Shown one piece after another: positions 32,602-42,009 of a stretch of DNA of 64,000 bases. The position numbers and the translations under genes were made by a program. How positions within the stretch are numbered: the stretch's first letter is position 1; each line of letters starts with the position of its first letter. The DNA lies in assembly GCA_019456185.1 (NCBI GenBank), contig VRUH01000005.1, forward strand, positions 53,750 to 117,749, in the 5' to 3' direction. Under the pieces are notes generated by a model. The model saw nothing but the letters and a program-made list of their open reading frames with translations. It had not been told where the DNA came from and did not search any database. This DNA comes from Candidatus Glassbacteria bacterium. Its GTDB lineage: Bacteria; Gemmatimonadota; Glassbacteria; GWA2-58-10.

Positions 32602-34569
32602 ATGGAACAGACTACAAGATCCAAGGCGTTTCTCAGCTTACGCTTCAAAACTATTATCACTTTGATTCTTGTGCATTCAATACTGATCAGTACGCTGATT
32701 TTTTATACAATTGCAGGTCATCATCGCATGGTGGAAGAGATCACTAAAGAGCATTATACATCCATCTATTCCACCTTCGCTCCGTTAGTTGTCGAAGCAG
32801 TGCAAAATAAGGATCTGGATGCTATAAGATGGTTTTTGGCTGGACTGGAGAACAATCCTGAAATCATCTACGCTGCGATTTTCGATAAAAACAACATGTT
32901 GCTGGATAAATGGTCTCGTGCCGAGTTCAAGGACCATTTGCATCTGGAATTCCTGAAACAGCAGGATGAACGCCCCACGGAAGCAAGCAGCCATGAAATT
33001 GGCCATCCCAGCGGTTTTTTCCATCGAGAAGGACATAATTTTAACTTCCTGATCCCTTTTGAAAGGGATCAAACCTATCTCGGCAAAGTTCACATTGGCA
33101 TAAATACCGCACGCATCAACCAGCGCTTAGCTGAAGAAAGCGTCCGGGGAATCCAGATAACCGTCGGTGCAATAATATTGGGTATGCTGGTAATTTTGGC
33201 GATAGACCGGCGCTTAAGAAATATTATGACTCGTTTGATTAGGGTTACAAGAAAAATGGCGGAGGGAGACTTATCTGAAAAAGTTGAAATCCGTACAGGA
33301 GATGAAATAGAAGTATTGGGGAACTCGTTTAATCTGATGGCCGGTGCTATACAGGAACGGGAAGCAGTTATTGAAAAACATAAAAGTCACCTTGAGGAAA
33401 TGGTTCAAGAAAGAACAAGAGAACTCGCCGAAGAGCGAGACAAATTGCAGGCAATCCTTGATCATATTCCCAGCGCGGTCATTTTTTTAAATAATAACTT
33501 GAAAATAAAGATGGTAAACGCCAGGTTCGAATCAATTGTTAAGCGGTCATCCACGGATTTCCTTGAGAGGCAATGTTCCGAGGGCCTTTGTCCATGGCTT
33601 GGAACTCATGAGTGCAAAGTCAAGGAGTGCCTCGAGGATGGAGAAATAAAAAGCAGATTAATTCACAAGAAAACGGGATCTCTCTATGGGCAGCACTTCG
33701 AGCAACTGGCCATTCCCCTGTTTCGTGAAAATCAACCCTATGGAGTCCTGGAAATCATCACGGATATATCTGCGAAGTACGAGATGCAGCATCGGCTCAT
33801 CAGGGCAGAAAAGTTATCTACAACAGGAAAGTTCGCTGCCTTGCTGGCTCATGAAATTCGAAATTCCCTGACCTCGACAAAAATGATCCTGCAGTTACTC
33901 CTTGAAAAAGTACGGGAAAATGAGCGCAATGATGTCGCGGTTGCCTTGGATGCCACATTGAAGATGGAACAGAAAGTCAACGATCTGCTGAAATTCGCGC
34001 GGCCTGAAAAAATCAGGAAATCTTCTCACAATTTACATCGGTTGATTGAGGAATGCGTCCAGTTGGCCCAGCATCAATTTCAAATTAAATCCATTCATCT
34101 CGATTTGGATTTGGACCCTCATATCAAGAAGGTCTTGCTAGACAGGGACCATATGGAAAAAGTTTTTATAAACCTTTTTTTCAACGCTGTGGATGCCATC
34201 GCAGAATCCGGCAGCGTTAAAATTACCACCCAGCTTAGCACACTCTCAGATACGCTTTATGACTATGCCGCCCTCCCCGCCGATGAAAACGACGTTTCAT
34301 CTTCTGCCGCAGTTCAGAAAATAGTTCTAAATAAAGGAGAGCCGGTTGTTATAATTGAAGTGTCGGATACCGGAGAAGGTATTCCACCGGAGAGCATTCC
34401 CAGAATCTTCGATCCCTTTTATACTACAAAAACAAAGGGTTCCGGCTTGGGACTTTCTCTGACGAAGCGAATTATCAACGCCCACGATGGCATAATAACA
34501 GTTCAAAGTGAACTGAAAAAAGGATCGACTTTCACTATTTACCTTCCGAGTAAGGCGCCCAGTGAATGA
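32602..34569 (+). CDS. Membrane sensor histidine kinase with Cys-rich PAS
   Basis: 655 residues. A first membrane helix (about 18-40), a periplasmic sensor of about 145 residues and a second helix (about 185-205) are followed by a HAMP linker (to about 258) and a coiled coil. A PAS domain holds four cysteines (Cys325, Cys330, Cys338, Cys343) in CSEGLC and ECKVKEC. The kinase core has His417 (LLAHEIRNSL) and an HATPase with NLFFNAVDAI, DTGEGI and GSGLGLSL. The cysteine quartet could bind a metal or an Fe-S cluster or respond to redox. Its stop overlaps the ATG of the NtrC-type regulator (ATGA), and the cytochrome operon comes next. Confidence 0.92.
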   Translation: MEQTTRSKAFLSLRFKTIITLILVHSILISTLIFYTIAGHHRMVEEITKEHYTSIYSTFAPLVVEAVQNKDLDAIRWFLAGLENNPEIIYAAIFDKNNMLLDKWSRAEFKDHLHLEFLKQQDERPTEASSHEIGHPSGFFHREGHNFNFLIPFERDQTYLGKVHIGINTARINQRLAEESVRGIQITVGAIILGMLVILAIDRRLRNIMTRLIRVTRKMAEGDLSEKVEIRTGDEIEVLGNSFNLMAGAIQEREAVIEKHKSHLEEMVQERTRELAEERDKLQAILDHIPSAVIFLNNNLKIKMVNARFESIVKRSSTDFLERQCSEGLCPWLGTHECKVKECLEDGEIKSRLIHKKTGSLYGQHFEQLAIPLFRENQPYGVLEIITDISAKYEMQHRLIRAEKLSTTGKFAALLAHEIRNSLTSTKMILQLLLEKVRENERNDVAVALDATLKMEQKVNDLLKFARPEKIRKSSHNLHRLIEECVQLAQHQFQIKSIHLDLDLDPHIKKVLLDRDHMEKVFINLFFNAVDAIAESGSVKITTQLSTLSDTLYDYAALPADENDVSSSAAVQKIVLNKGEPVVIIEVSDTGEGIPPESIPRIFDPFYTTKTKGSGLGLSLTKRIINAHDGIITVQSELKKGSTFTIYLPSKAPSE

Positions 34570-35969
34570 TGGGTAATAATAAAATACTCATTGTCGACGA
34601 CGACCCTAATATCAGGTATGCTTTCGTTAAAACTTTTGAAGCCGAAAAGGTTTCTGTCCTCCAGGCTCAAAACGGGAAAGAAGCCATCCAGGTATTGAAA
34701 AATGAAAATCCACAGGTAATCTTCCTGGATTATTCGATGCCGGAACTGGACGGTTTTGGCGTGATGGAGACAATGAAAGAGCAGGAGATCGATATTCCGA
34801 CTATTATGATCACCGGAGTGGGCACCATGCAGACAGCTATTAAAGCTGTCCAACTGGGTGCTTACGAATATATCACCAAACCGCTGGACGTTGATAAAAT
34901 CCGAATCCTTGCCCATAGAGCAATCGAAGTATTTCATCTCAAAGAACGGGTGAAGGGGCTTGAATCCACCATTCAATCTTTTCCGCAGCAATACGAACTG
35001 GTAGGCAATCACCCCCTGATGCAGGAAATATATAAAAAAATCGGAGCAGTGACCGGCACGCCCAACTCTACTAACATACTTATCAACGGGGAAAGTGGAA
35101 CTGGGAAAGAACTGGTGGCAAGGGCTATTCATAGCCATGGGCCCAATCGTGACCAGCCGTTTATCGCCATCAACTGTACGGTACTGCCTGAATCCCTGAT
35201 GGAAAGCGAGATTTTCGGGCATGAGAAAGGCGCTTTTACTGGGGCGGTTGAAAAACGGCTCGGAAAATTTGAAGTGGCCCAGGGTGGGACAATATTTTTG
35301 GATGAAATCGGAGACCTTTCGCCGAACCTGCAGCAGAAGCTGCTGCGGGTGATTCAGGAGCGCAACTTTGAGCGGCTCGGCAGCAACACCTCCATACCGG
35401 TTGAGGCCAGGTTTATCACCTCCACGAATCAGGACCTGCCTAAAGCGATAGTAGAAGGAAGTTTTCGCGAGGACCTGTTTTACCGTTTAAACGCAATCAC
35501 CATTCATCTTCCCCCGCTCAGGGAGAGAAAAGCGGATATTCCCCTGTTGTCCAACGTTTTTTTACAACGCTATACCGATCAGATGGATAATAATATTGTT
35601 GACATCGACCCCAAGGTTAAGGACTTGCTGGTTCAGTACGATTACCCCGGCAATGTCAGAGAGCTGGAAAACATCATCAAAGGAGCGGCAATGCTGGAGA
35701 AAAGCGGTCTTCTTCGCCCCGGCAGCCTGCCTCAACATATTTACGACTCGCCTGAACGGGCCAGGTTCGTTTTTCCAGTAAAAAGTATGAACTGGCGGGA
35801 TGCCCGCCGTCAGATGATCCAACAGTTCGAAAAACAGTTTGTTACTGAACTCTTGCAGCAGAGTCGGGGTAATGTCACCCAGGCGGCTCATGTCGCCGGG
35901 ATCGAACGCCAGAGCTTCCAGAGGATCATGAAAAAACACCATTTGTTTTCCGCGGACTTTAAACACTGA
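34566..35969 (+). CDS. NtrC-family response regulator next to cytochrome operon
   Basis: 467 residues. Receiver with Asp55 (IFLDYSMPE), AAA+ domain with Walker A GESGTGKE (175-182) and GAFTGA (222-227), and a C-terminal Fis-type helix-turn-helix (GNVTQAAHVAGIERQSFQRI). It overlaps its kinase by four bases, so the pair is translationally coupled. A sigma-54-type element sits 150 bases after its stop, in front of the electron-transfer operon, which is therefore the most likely target. It is a distant paralogue of the regulator at 27.4 kb. Confidence 0.93.
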   Translation: MMGNNKILIVDDDPNIRYAFVKTFEAEKVSVLQAQNGKEAIQVLKNENPQVIFLDYSMPELDGFGVMETMKEQEIDIPTIMITGVGTMQTAIKAVQLGAYEYITKPLDVDKIRILAHRAIEVFHLKERVKGLESTIQSFPQQYELVGNHPLMQEIYKKIGAVTGTPNSTNILINGESGTGKELVARAIHSHGPNRDQPFIAINCTVLPESLMESEIFGHEKGAFTGAVEKRLGKFEVAQGGTIFLDEIGDLSPNLQQKLLRVIQERNFERLGSNTSIPVEARFITSTNQDLPKAIVEGSFREDLFYRLNAITIHLPPLRERKADIPLLSNVFLQRYTDQMDNNIVDIDPKVKDLLVQYDYPGNVRELENIIKGAAMLEKSGLLRPGSLPQHIYDSPERARFVFPVKSMNWRDARRQMIQQFEKQFVTELLQQSRGNVTQAAHVAGIERQSFQRIMKKHHLFSADFKH

Positions 35970-36076
35970 TGCCACCTTCCCGGTTACAGAACTGAAACTT
36001 AACTGGTTTCACTCATCCCTTTCTTTTCCTCCCGCCAGAAGTTTCTCATAATCCTCCATACCCGTTGTCTTCCAAA

Positions 36077-36136
36077 CACTTAAGTGACATTGACCGTCAA
36101 ACGAAACTAAGCAGCACCTCGCGGTATGGTCTTTGC
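36077..36136 (+). promoter_or_regulatory. Sigma-54-type promoter of electron-transfer operon
   Basis: GG (36123-36124) and GC (36135-36136) are separated by exactly ten bases, with TTGC at the -12 position (CGGTATG-GTCT-TTGC). The -24 half matches the consensus only in part. A ten-base palindrome CACTTAAGTG lies at 36077-36086 and could bind a regulator, although 37 bases upstream of the -24 element is close for an enhancer. The start codon is 73 bases downstream. Confidence 0.4.
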
Positions 36137-36208
36137 GAATCTCCGATCAGGCGTTCACTCTCACAATCCCCAAACCTTCTCTACTCTATCTCCACTAAGG
36201 AGGACGAC

Positions 36209-37465
36209 GTGACTCGTTCATTGTGCGGGGTTTTAGCCGCGGTTACGCTCTTCATTTTTGGGTTTGCCAGCAATGCATCGGCAATCCCCACTTTTTCACG
36301 GAAGTATCAGACTTCCTGTTCCACCTGCCATTATGCTTACCCCAAGTTGAATAAGTTTGGCAGGACATTCTTGAACAATGGTTTTCGCTATCCTGAAGGA
36401 GAGGACCCTTCCTATACCAAAGAGGAACCGACAAAATTAGGTGCGGATAGTTACAAACAAGTATTCCCCGATGCTATCTGGCCCTCAGACATTCCCGGCA
36501 CCGGGCCGGTAAGCCTTCGTTTGATCAACCGCACCAACTTCCGGCCAGTCGAACCCAAGTCGAGTTTCGAGTTTCCCCATGAGCTCGAGTTTCTTTTCGG
36601 CGGTACTCTGGGCGAGTCGTTCTCCTTTTTCGGTGAAGTGGAATACGAGCATGCCGATGAATTCGCCTATGGATTTTACCTGCAGTACAATGCCAAACCC
36701 GGTTTCAACATTAAAGTCGGTACGGTCGATCCTGCACCCATCCCGGATCACATGCGGCTGACAGCGTCACATTTCGGCTACCTGAACATGCGTGTTTCCG
36801 ACAGCGGATGGCGCCTGCGTGACGGCCAGTCGGGATTGGAATTATGGGGTGCGATGGACGGACCGAATGGCCGGGGCGGCTTCAAGTACCAGTTTGGGAT
36901 GGTAAATGGTCAAAATACGGACAGCAACGACGATGTTGACAGCGACAAGGACTTTTACTCCATTTTCTCCTACAAATTCGGCGGATTGGGGCGTGCCGGC
37001 GGAACGGAAGCCGCCAGCGCCAGTTCTGCCTTTTGGAAAGACAACTCTTTCACCATTGGGATTAATACCTATAATGGGAACAGTACTTACGGCGACGGGT
37101 TCGAGAACTCTTTCAGCGTGTTCGGAGTGTTCGCCGACATCTGGCTCGGTCGGCTCAACCTCTGGAATGCCACCCAGTTCCACACCGATGACAATCCCAA
37201 GGCCAACAGCCTGATGGAAAGAAAAGGCTTGGCCAGCAGCACCGAAGCCGACTTTGTTCTCTATCCCTGGCTGATCGGTTTTGCCCGCTACGACTACATC
37301 GACAGTTATCGGGGCGATGGCGTAGAAGCAACGAAATACGTGGTCCCGGGGCTAACCGCGATGATCCGGGCTAATGTCAAAGTTACATTCGAGATGCAAC
37401 TGCGGCTGGATGAGGCGGGAGAGAAAAAGGATAAGTACGTGATCGGGGTGGATTTCGCGATGTAA
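36209..37465 (+). CDS. Cyc2-like fused monoheme cytochrome-porin
   Basis: GTG start behind AAGGAGGACGAC, giving 418 residues; the frame extends upstream but without coding character. A signal peptide ends near residue 25 (SNASA). The mature protein begins IPTFSRKYQTSCSTCHYAYP, with one heme site C37-S-T-C40-H41, then LNKFGRTFLNNGFRYPEG. A single N-terminal CxxCH, followed by L-x-x-FG-R-x-F and a long beta-rich domain ending in VDFAM, is the layout of Cyc2, the outer-membrane iron-oxidising porin-cytochrome. The barrel has alternating aromatic strands and tight turns. Its first position in the operon and the cupredoxin after it support electron transfer across the outer membrane. Similar single-heme barrels of unknown donor exist, so Fe(II) as substrate is inference. 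Confidence 0.72.
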   Translation: MTRSLCGVLAAVTLFIFGFASNASAIPTFSRKYQTSCSTCHYAYPKLNKFGRTFLNNGFRYPEGEDPSYTKEEPTKLGADSYKQVFPDAIWPSDIPGTGPVSLRLINRTNFRPVEPKSSFEFPHELEFLFGGTLGESFSFFGEVEYEHADEFAYGFYLQYNAKPGFNIKVGTVDPAPIPDHMRLTASHFGYLNMRVSDSGWRLRDGQSGLELWGAMDGPNGRGGFKYQFGMVNGQNTDSNDDVDSDKDFYSIFSYKFGGLGRAGGTEAASASSAFWKDNSFTIGINTYNGNSTYGDGFENSFSVFGVFADIWLGRLNLWNATQFHTDDNPKANSLMERKGLASSTEADFVLYPWLIGFARYDYIDSYRGDGVEATKYVVPGLTAMIRANVKVTFEMQLRLDEAGEKKDKYVIGVDFAM

Positions 37466-37527
37466 GTGCCTTTTTCTCCACAGATTGTATTTAGAAATTA
37501 TTGCGATGGAGAAAGGATCGAGAGACC

Positions 37528-38124
37528 ATGCATCCAAAGAATCTTTTTACCCTCGCCGTGACACTATTGATAGGCTGGAGTTCTGTGGCGCAGGGGGGGG
37601 AGATCAGCGGCACTGTCGCGGTTCGTGGTGCCAGAAACAGCGCCAATGTAGTAGTGTTCGTCGAACAAGCCGAAGGTCCGTTTTCTGTCTCGGAAGAACA
37701 TGCCATAATGGACCAGAAAGGCATGAAATTCATCCCCCATGTGCTGCCGGTTCTGCTCGGTACGACCGTGGACTATCTGAACAGTGATAACGTGATGCAT
37801 AATGTTTTTACTCCCTCCAAGGTGGCCGACAAATTCAACCTCGGCACCTGGCCCCAGGGAGAAAGCCGCTCCTTTACCTTCAAGAAACAGGGAACGGCGG
37901 TAATGCTCTGCAATGTCCACCCGGAAATGGAGGCATGGGTAGTAGTATTGCAGAATCCGTACTTTGCCGTAACCGATAAGTCAGGTGCCTATTCCATTGA
38001 GAATCTACCGGCGGGAACCTACACTCTTAAGTTGTGGCATGAGAAACTCAAGAACTTCGAGCCACAGATTGTAAATGTTCCGGCCGAGGGGAAAGTGGTT
38101 TCCGATCTGAATCTGAAAAGGTAG
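37528..38124 (+). CDS. Periplasmic cupredoxin with carboxypeptidase-regulatory-like tail
   Basis: 198 residues from the ATG that starts a signal peptide (NLFTLAVTLLIGWSSVAQG). The type-1 copper ligands are all present in order: His91 (NVMHNVF), Cys128, His131 and Met134 (MLCNVHPEM). Residues about 145-198 form a small beta domain with GAYSIENLPAGTYTLKLWH, as in carboxypeptidase regulatory-like modules. It should be a soluble periplasmic electron carrier between the porin-cytochrome and the Rieske/b complex, or to the cytochromes. It lies 62 bases after the porin-cytochrome gene. Confidence 0.85.
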   Translation: MHPKNLFTLAVTLLIGWSSVAQGGEISGTVAVRGARNSANVVVFVEQAEGPFSVSEEHAIMDQKGMKFIPHVLPVLLGTTVDYLNSDNVMHNVFTPSKVADKFNLGTWPQGESRSFTFKKQGTAVMLCNVHPEMEAWVVVLQNPYFAVTDKSGAYSIENLPAGTYTLKLWHEKLKNFEPQIVNVPAEGKVVSDLNLKR

Positions 38125-38126
38125 TC

Positions 38127-39992
38127 ATGATGAGAGAGAGGATTAATCTCCATTGGTGGGAAACCAATTTCCCCTGCCGGCAGGCCTGCCCGGTGCAGAC
38201 CGAGGCTGGCAGGTATGTGTCCCTGATCGGCCAGGGGAGATATGAAGAAGCTTACCGGGTAGCCCGGCGTAGCAATCCCCTGGCCTCAATCTGTGGCAGA
38301 ATCTGCGCCGCGCCCTGCGAGGAAGTCTGCACCAGGGGAACAATTGATTCATCTCTCGCCATCCGGGCTTTGAAGCGCTTTACCTGTGAACGGTACGGTG
38401 TGGAGAGCATGCTGGATCTGGCAAGTGTTCAGGACATTTTAAGTAAGCGATTACGTTCCACCGGGAAATGGGTCTCCGTTATTGGCAGCGGACCTGCCGG
38501 GCTGGCCGCGGCCCACGACCTGGCCCTGCTGGGGCATCAGGTCTCCCTGTTTGAAGCCCAGGATGTTCTGGGAGGTATGCTGACCCTGGGTATCCCGGAA
38601 TACCGCCTGCCGCGTGAACTGATCCGTCTTGAAATCAATGTTATCATAAATCTGGGGATCGATGTCCACCTTGGGAAAAAACTGGGGGTCGATTTTTCCC
38701 TGGCTGACTTGTGGGAAAACGGTTACAACGCCATTTTTCTCGCTCTGGGAGCCCACGGAGGCCGGGAATTGAGAATCGACGGCATCCATGCCGATGGCGT
38801 TATCCAGGGCCTGGATTTTCTCCTCAATGCCAATCGCGGCTACCGCGTACAGATGGGAGAGAAAATTCTGGTAATCGGAGGTGGCAATGTGGCATTCGAT
38901 GTGGCTCGTACAGCCGCCCGACGCATAGGCAAAGAAGAACGGCAGGTCTCCGATATGGTAAGCGCTCTCGATGTTGCCCGCTCAGCCATACGTTTCGGTG
39001 CAAAACAGGTGGAGATGATCTGCCTGGAATCAGAGGAGGAGATCCCTGCTGATGCAGAAGAAATAGAGGACGCCTCCCAGGAAGGGATCCGCATCCTTTA
39101 CTCACGCGGGCCAAAGCGAGTCCTGACCCGCCAGGGGAAAGTAACAGGATTGGAAGTACTTTCCGTCTCATCGGTCTTCGACGAGCAGGGAAAGTTCAAC
39201 CCTTCTTTTGTCGAGGGAAGTGAAGAGACACTGGAGACAGACTCCATCATCTGCGCTATTGGCCAGGAACCGGACCTGTCTTTCCTCCCTCCCGAGGTGG
39301 AACTACAGATCGGGCCCAACCGTACAATTCAGGTGGATCCGAAAACCCTGGTCACTTCAGAGCCGGGGATCTGGGCCGGGGGGGATTTGGCTTTCGGACC
39401 GCGTAACGTGATACACGCCGTGGCCGATGGCAAAAGAGCTGCGACTTCAATCCATCAGTATTTGTTGAATTCAGCTCCCTCGACCAGGCAACATGTGCGT
39501 ATTTTCGTGCCGGATACCTTTTCCTACCGGCCGACAGTGGATTTTGACAGACTCCCGCCGCAGAAGGCCCCCAAGCTGCCGCTCGACAGACGGACCGGGA
39601 TCGCCCAGGTTGAACTTGGATTCAACGAAAACCAGGCCAGGCGTGAGGGCAAAAGATGCCTCCGCTGTTGGATCAATACAATCTTTGAAGGCAGGGAAGA
39701 GAAGGGCACGGAGTGTATCCTCTGCGGGGGCTGCGAGGATGTCTGTCCGGAGAAATGCATTGAGATCCTCCCCGGAAGAGCGGTCAGCGGGGAAGAGGAG
39801 CTGATGCAGGAGCTTTCCGCGGCGAAAATACCTGGTGGGAAAAACCGACAATCAAGCGTGGCCGGCCCCGGAGCGGTAATCATTAAAGACGAAACTCGGT
39901 GTATCCGCTGCGGTCTGTGCGCTAAAAGGTGCCCGGTCGGTTGCATCACGATGCAGGCATTATTCTTCGAGGAGACTGCCGATGTCCGATAG
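38127..39992 (+). CDS. GltD-like FAD oxidoreductase with added ferredoxin domain
   Basis: 621 residues. An N-terminal Fe-S domain (about 1-95) with CRQACPVQT and CGRICAAPCEEVC precedes a FAD domain (SVIGSGPAGLAAA) and an NAD(P) domain (ILVIGGGNVAFDVARTAAR), as in the glutamate synthase small subunit. The C-terminal 110 residues add a ferredoxin with two 4Fe-4S motifs, CILCGGCEDVCPEKC and CIRCGLCAKRCPVGC. No GltB partner is near. Within a cytochrome b operon it may link NAD(P)H or ferredoxin to the quinone complex. It starts two bases after the cupredoxin stop and overlaps the Rieske gene by 11 bases. Confidence 0.85.
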   Translation: MMRERINLHWWETNFPCRQACPVQTEAGRYVSLIGQGRYEEAYRVARRSNPLASICGRICAAPCEEVCTRGTIDSSLAIRALKRFTCERYGVESMLDLASVQDILSKRLRSTGKWVSVIGSGPAGLAAAHDLALLGHQVSLFEAQDVLGGMLTLGIPEYRLPRELIRLEINVIINLGIDVHLGKKLGVDFSLADLWENGYNAIFLALGAHGGRELRIDGIHADGVIQGLDFLLNANRGYRVQMGEKILVIGGGNVAFDVARTAARRIGKEERQVSDMVSALDVARSAIRFGAKQVEMICLESEEEIPADAEEIEDASQEGIRILYSRGPKRVLTRQGKVTGLEVLSVSSVFDEQGKFNPSFVEGSEETLETDSIICAIGQEPDLSFLPPEVELQIGPNRTIQVDPKTLVTSEPGIWAGGDLAFGPRNVIHAVADGKRAATSIHQYLLNSAPSTRQHVRIFVPDTFSYRPTVDFDRLPPQKAPKLPLDRRTGIAQVELGFNENQARREGKRCLRCWINTIFEGREEKGTECILCGGCEDVCPEKCIEILPGRAVSGEEELMQELSAAKIPGGKNRQSSVAGPGAVIIKDETRCIRCGLCAKRCPVGCITMQALFFEETADVR

Positions 39993-40464
39993 ACCTCAGG
40001 AAGAAAACTCCTTTTACTCCCGGCGCAAGTTTTTTGTCGCGCTTGGCAGTGGAGCCTTGGCCGCTGCCACGGGAGGAGGGCTGGTGCTGACCGGAGAATT
40101 TCTGACCCCGAACGTGCTTTTCGAGCCACCGAGCAGATTTCTGGTTGGGACACCGGATCAATACTCCCTCGGTTCCGTTGTATATCTCACTAAAGCTAAA
40201 GTGTTCATTATCCGCGATGAAGCCGGATATTTCTATGCTCTTTCGGCTGTCTGTACTCACCTGGGATGCATAGTCAACTGGAAACTCCAGGATGAGTTTA
40301 TCGCCTGTCCCTGTCACGGGAGTCGCTTCAACAAGATCGGTGAGGTGATCGACGGCCCGGCGCCAGAGCCGTTGAATCACTTCGCCATGAATTTGACCGA
40401 GGAAGGTTTTCTGGAGGTGGACAAAGAAATAATCGTAGATCTTTTCGAAATTCTCAAAGTATAA
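39982..40464 (+). CDS. Rieske iron-sulfur protein
   Basis: 160 residues. The twin-arginine-like head ([13 protein letters not shown]) and a hydrophobic stretch anchor it for Tat export. Cluster box I is C91-T-H93-L-G-C96 and box II C109-P-C111-H112-G-S: ligands Cys91, His93, Cys109 and His112, disulfide Cys96-Cys111. The ATG follows GAGGAGACTGCCG and overlaps the flavoprotein stop. It passes electrons from quinol (or back) on the periplasmic side of the cytochrome b complex encoded next. Confidence 0.95.
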   Translation: MSDRPQEENSFYSRRKFFVALGSGALAAATGGGLVLTGEFLTPNVLFEPPSRFLVGTPDQYSLGSVVYLTKAKVFIIRDEAGYFYALSAVCTHLGCIVNWKLQDEFIACPCHGSRFNKIGEVIDGPAPEPLNHFAMNLTEEGFLEVDKEIIVDLFEILKV

Positions 40465-40477
40465 GCTGGGTAACCGC

Positions 40478-41290
40478 ATGAACCTGTTAAAAAAAATAAC
40501 CGGGGGAAGAATCTGGCGGTCGATATTTCGCACTGGCCTGCCCGATACAAATTATCGCCGATCACTGGTGATCTTGAACAACTTTTTTCTGCACATCCAT
40601 TCAGCAAAAGTAAAAAAAAGTTCCATCAAATTCACGACAACTTTTTACCTTGGTGGTCTATCTTTTGCGCTTTTTCTGATCCTGACTGTCACCGGGATAT
40701 TTGTAATGTTTTACTACCACCCCTCGGTCCCCCTGGCTTTCCAGGACATGAAAGACCTGGAGTTCGTAGTCTCCAATGGGAAATTCCTGCGCAACCTGCA
40801 CCGCTGGGCGGCTCATGCGATGGTGCTGTTAGTCAGCCTGCACATGCTCCGGGTCTTTTTTGCCCGCGCTTTCAAGCCTCCCAGGGAATTCAACTGGGTT
40901 ATCGGCGTAATCCTGCTGACCCTTACTCTGCTGCTCAGTTATACCGGCTACCTGTTGCCCTGGGACCAGTTGGCTTACTGGGGTGTGTCCGTCGGCACCA
41001 ACATGATGAAAGCGGTGCCTGTTTTCGGCGAAAAGATTCGGTTCCTCCTGATCGGGGGGAATATAATCAGCGCAAACGCTCTTCTGCGGTTCTATGTCCT
41101 CCACTGTGTCATTCTGCCACTGATTATGGCTCTTTTAATCGGGGTCCATTTCTGGCGCATTCGCAAAGATGGTGGCCTGGGAACGAATTCAGAGTCGGAA
41201 CCCGCGTCGAGGGATATTATCATGGGAGGCACTCTCACTTCTCGAAAAGCTGAATTTAACTCTCATTCAATTAAAGACAAGTCAGAATGA
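40478..41290 (+). CDS. Cytochrome b6-type subunit
   Basis: 270 residues with four core membrane helices. The heme-ligating histidine pairs are spaced as in cytochrome b6: His108/His122 (14 apart) and His209/His224 (15 apart). The segment [17 protein letters not shown] matches the quinol-site region. The split form (b6 plus subunit IV) is encoded rather than a long cytochrome b. It overlaps the next gene by four bases (ATGA). Confidence 0.95.
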   Translation: MNLLKKITGGRIWRSIFRTGLPDTNYRRSLVILNNFFLHIHSAKVKKSSIKFTTTFYLGGLSFALFLILTVTGIFVMFYYHPSVPLAFQDMKDLEFVVSNGKFLRNLHRWAAHAMVLLVSLHMLRVFFARAFKPPREFNWVIGVILLTLTLLLSYTGYLLPWDQLAYWGVSVGTNMMKAVPVFGEKIRFLLIGGNIISANALLRFYVLHCVILPLIMALLIGVHFWRIRKDGGLGTNSESEPASRDIIMGGTLTSRKAEFNSHSIKDKSE

Positions 41291-41997
41291 ACGACCAACC
41301 CAAGGTACATGTCGAGTACGGAGATGACGCCCGGACAACACCGGCCAGGGTGGCTTATGTAAAGGCTGATACATCTCTGATAGTGGAGCGCGAAGAGGGT
41401 GAAGAAGTGATGACCTTTCCTCACCTGGTAGTCCGAGAAGTGCTGGCCTTCGAGGTTCTGATGATCGTACTGGCAATCTGCTCTTTGATTTTCGACGCAC
41501 CGCTCGAGAGCATAGCAGACCCTGAACACTCGCCCAATCCAGCCAAAGCTCCCTGGTACTTCCTTGGCCTACAGGAATTGTTGCACTATTTCCCGCCGAT
41601 AGTGGCTGGAGTAGTTCTACCCGGGCTTGTAGTCGTCTGCCTGGTGGTTATTCCATACTTCAAGATCAATCTGATACGGGAACCCTTCTGGACGGGAGAT
41701 CTGAAGAAGAAATTCACCTTGCTCAGTGTGGCGGTTCTAATTATAAACATCCCGTTCTTACTCTCCGCCGCTGTACCGATTTACATCTGCAGTCTGTTGA
41801 TATATTCCTTGATGCTTCTTCCAATCGTTTTGCCACACAAGACGGGCATTTCCGCAGGGCTCAAGCGGCTCGCTCTTGCCGACTGGATTATGATCTGGTT
41901 TGTATTGGTCGGCACAGTATTGACAGTTATCGGGGTTTTCTTCCGTGGCCCGGAATGGCGCTGGGTTTGGCCCTGGTTCGATGGGATTTATTATTAA
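41287..41997 (+). CDS. Cytochrome b subunit IV-like protein
   Basis: 236 residues with three or more membrane helices. The segment [20 protein letters not shown] is the subunit IV hallmark preceding the quinol pocket; the PEWY motif of photosynthetic complexes reads APWYF. The ending [19 protein letters not shown] is typical of menaquinol-type complexes. An additional N-terminal soluble extension of about 50 residues (with a charged EREEGEE) faces the cytoplasm. It forms the quinone-reactive membrane core together with the b6 subunit. Confidence 0.92.
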   Translation: MNDQPKVHVEYGDDARTTPARVAYVKADTSLIVEREEGEEVMTFPHLVVREVLAFEVLMIVLAICSLIFDAPLESIADPEHSPNPAKAPWYFLGLQELLHYFPPIVAGVVLPGLVVVCLVVIPYFKINLIREPFWTGDLKKKFTLLSVAVLIINIPFLLSAAVPIYICSLLIYSLMLLPIVLPHKTGISAGLKRLALADWIMIWFVLVGTVLTVIGVFFRGPEWRWVWPWFDGIYY

Positions 41998-42009
41998 GGC
42001 TGGGTGGTT

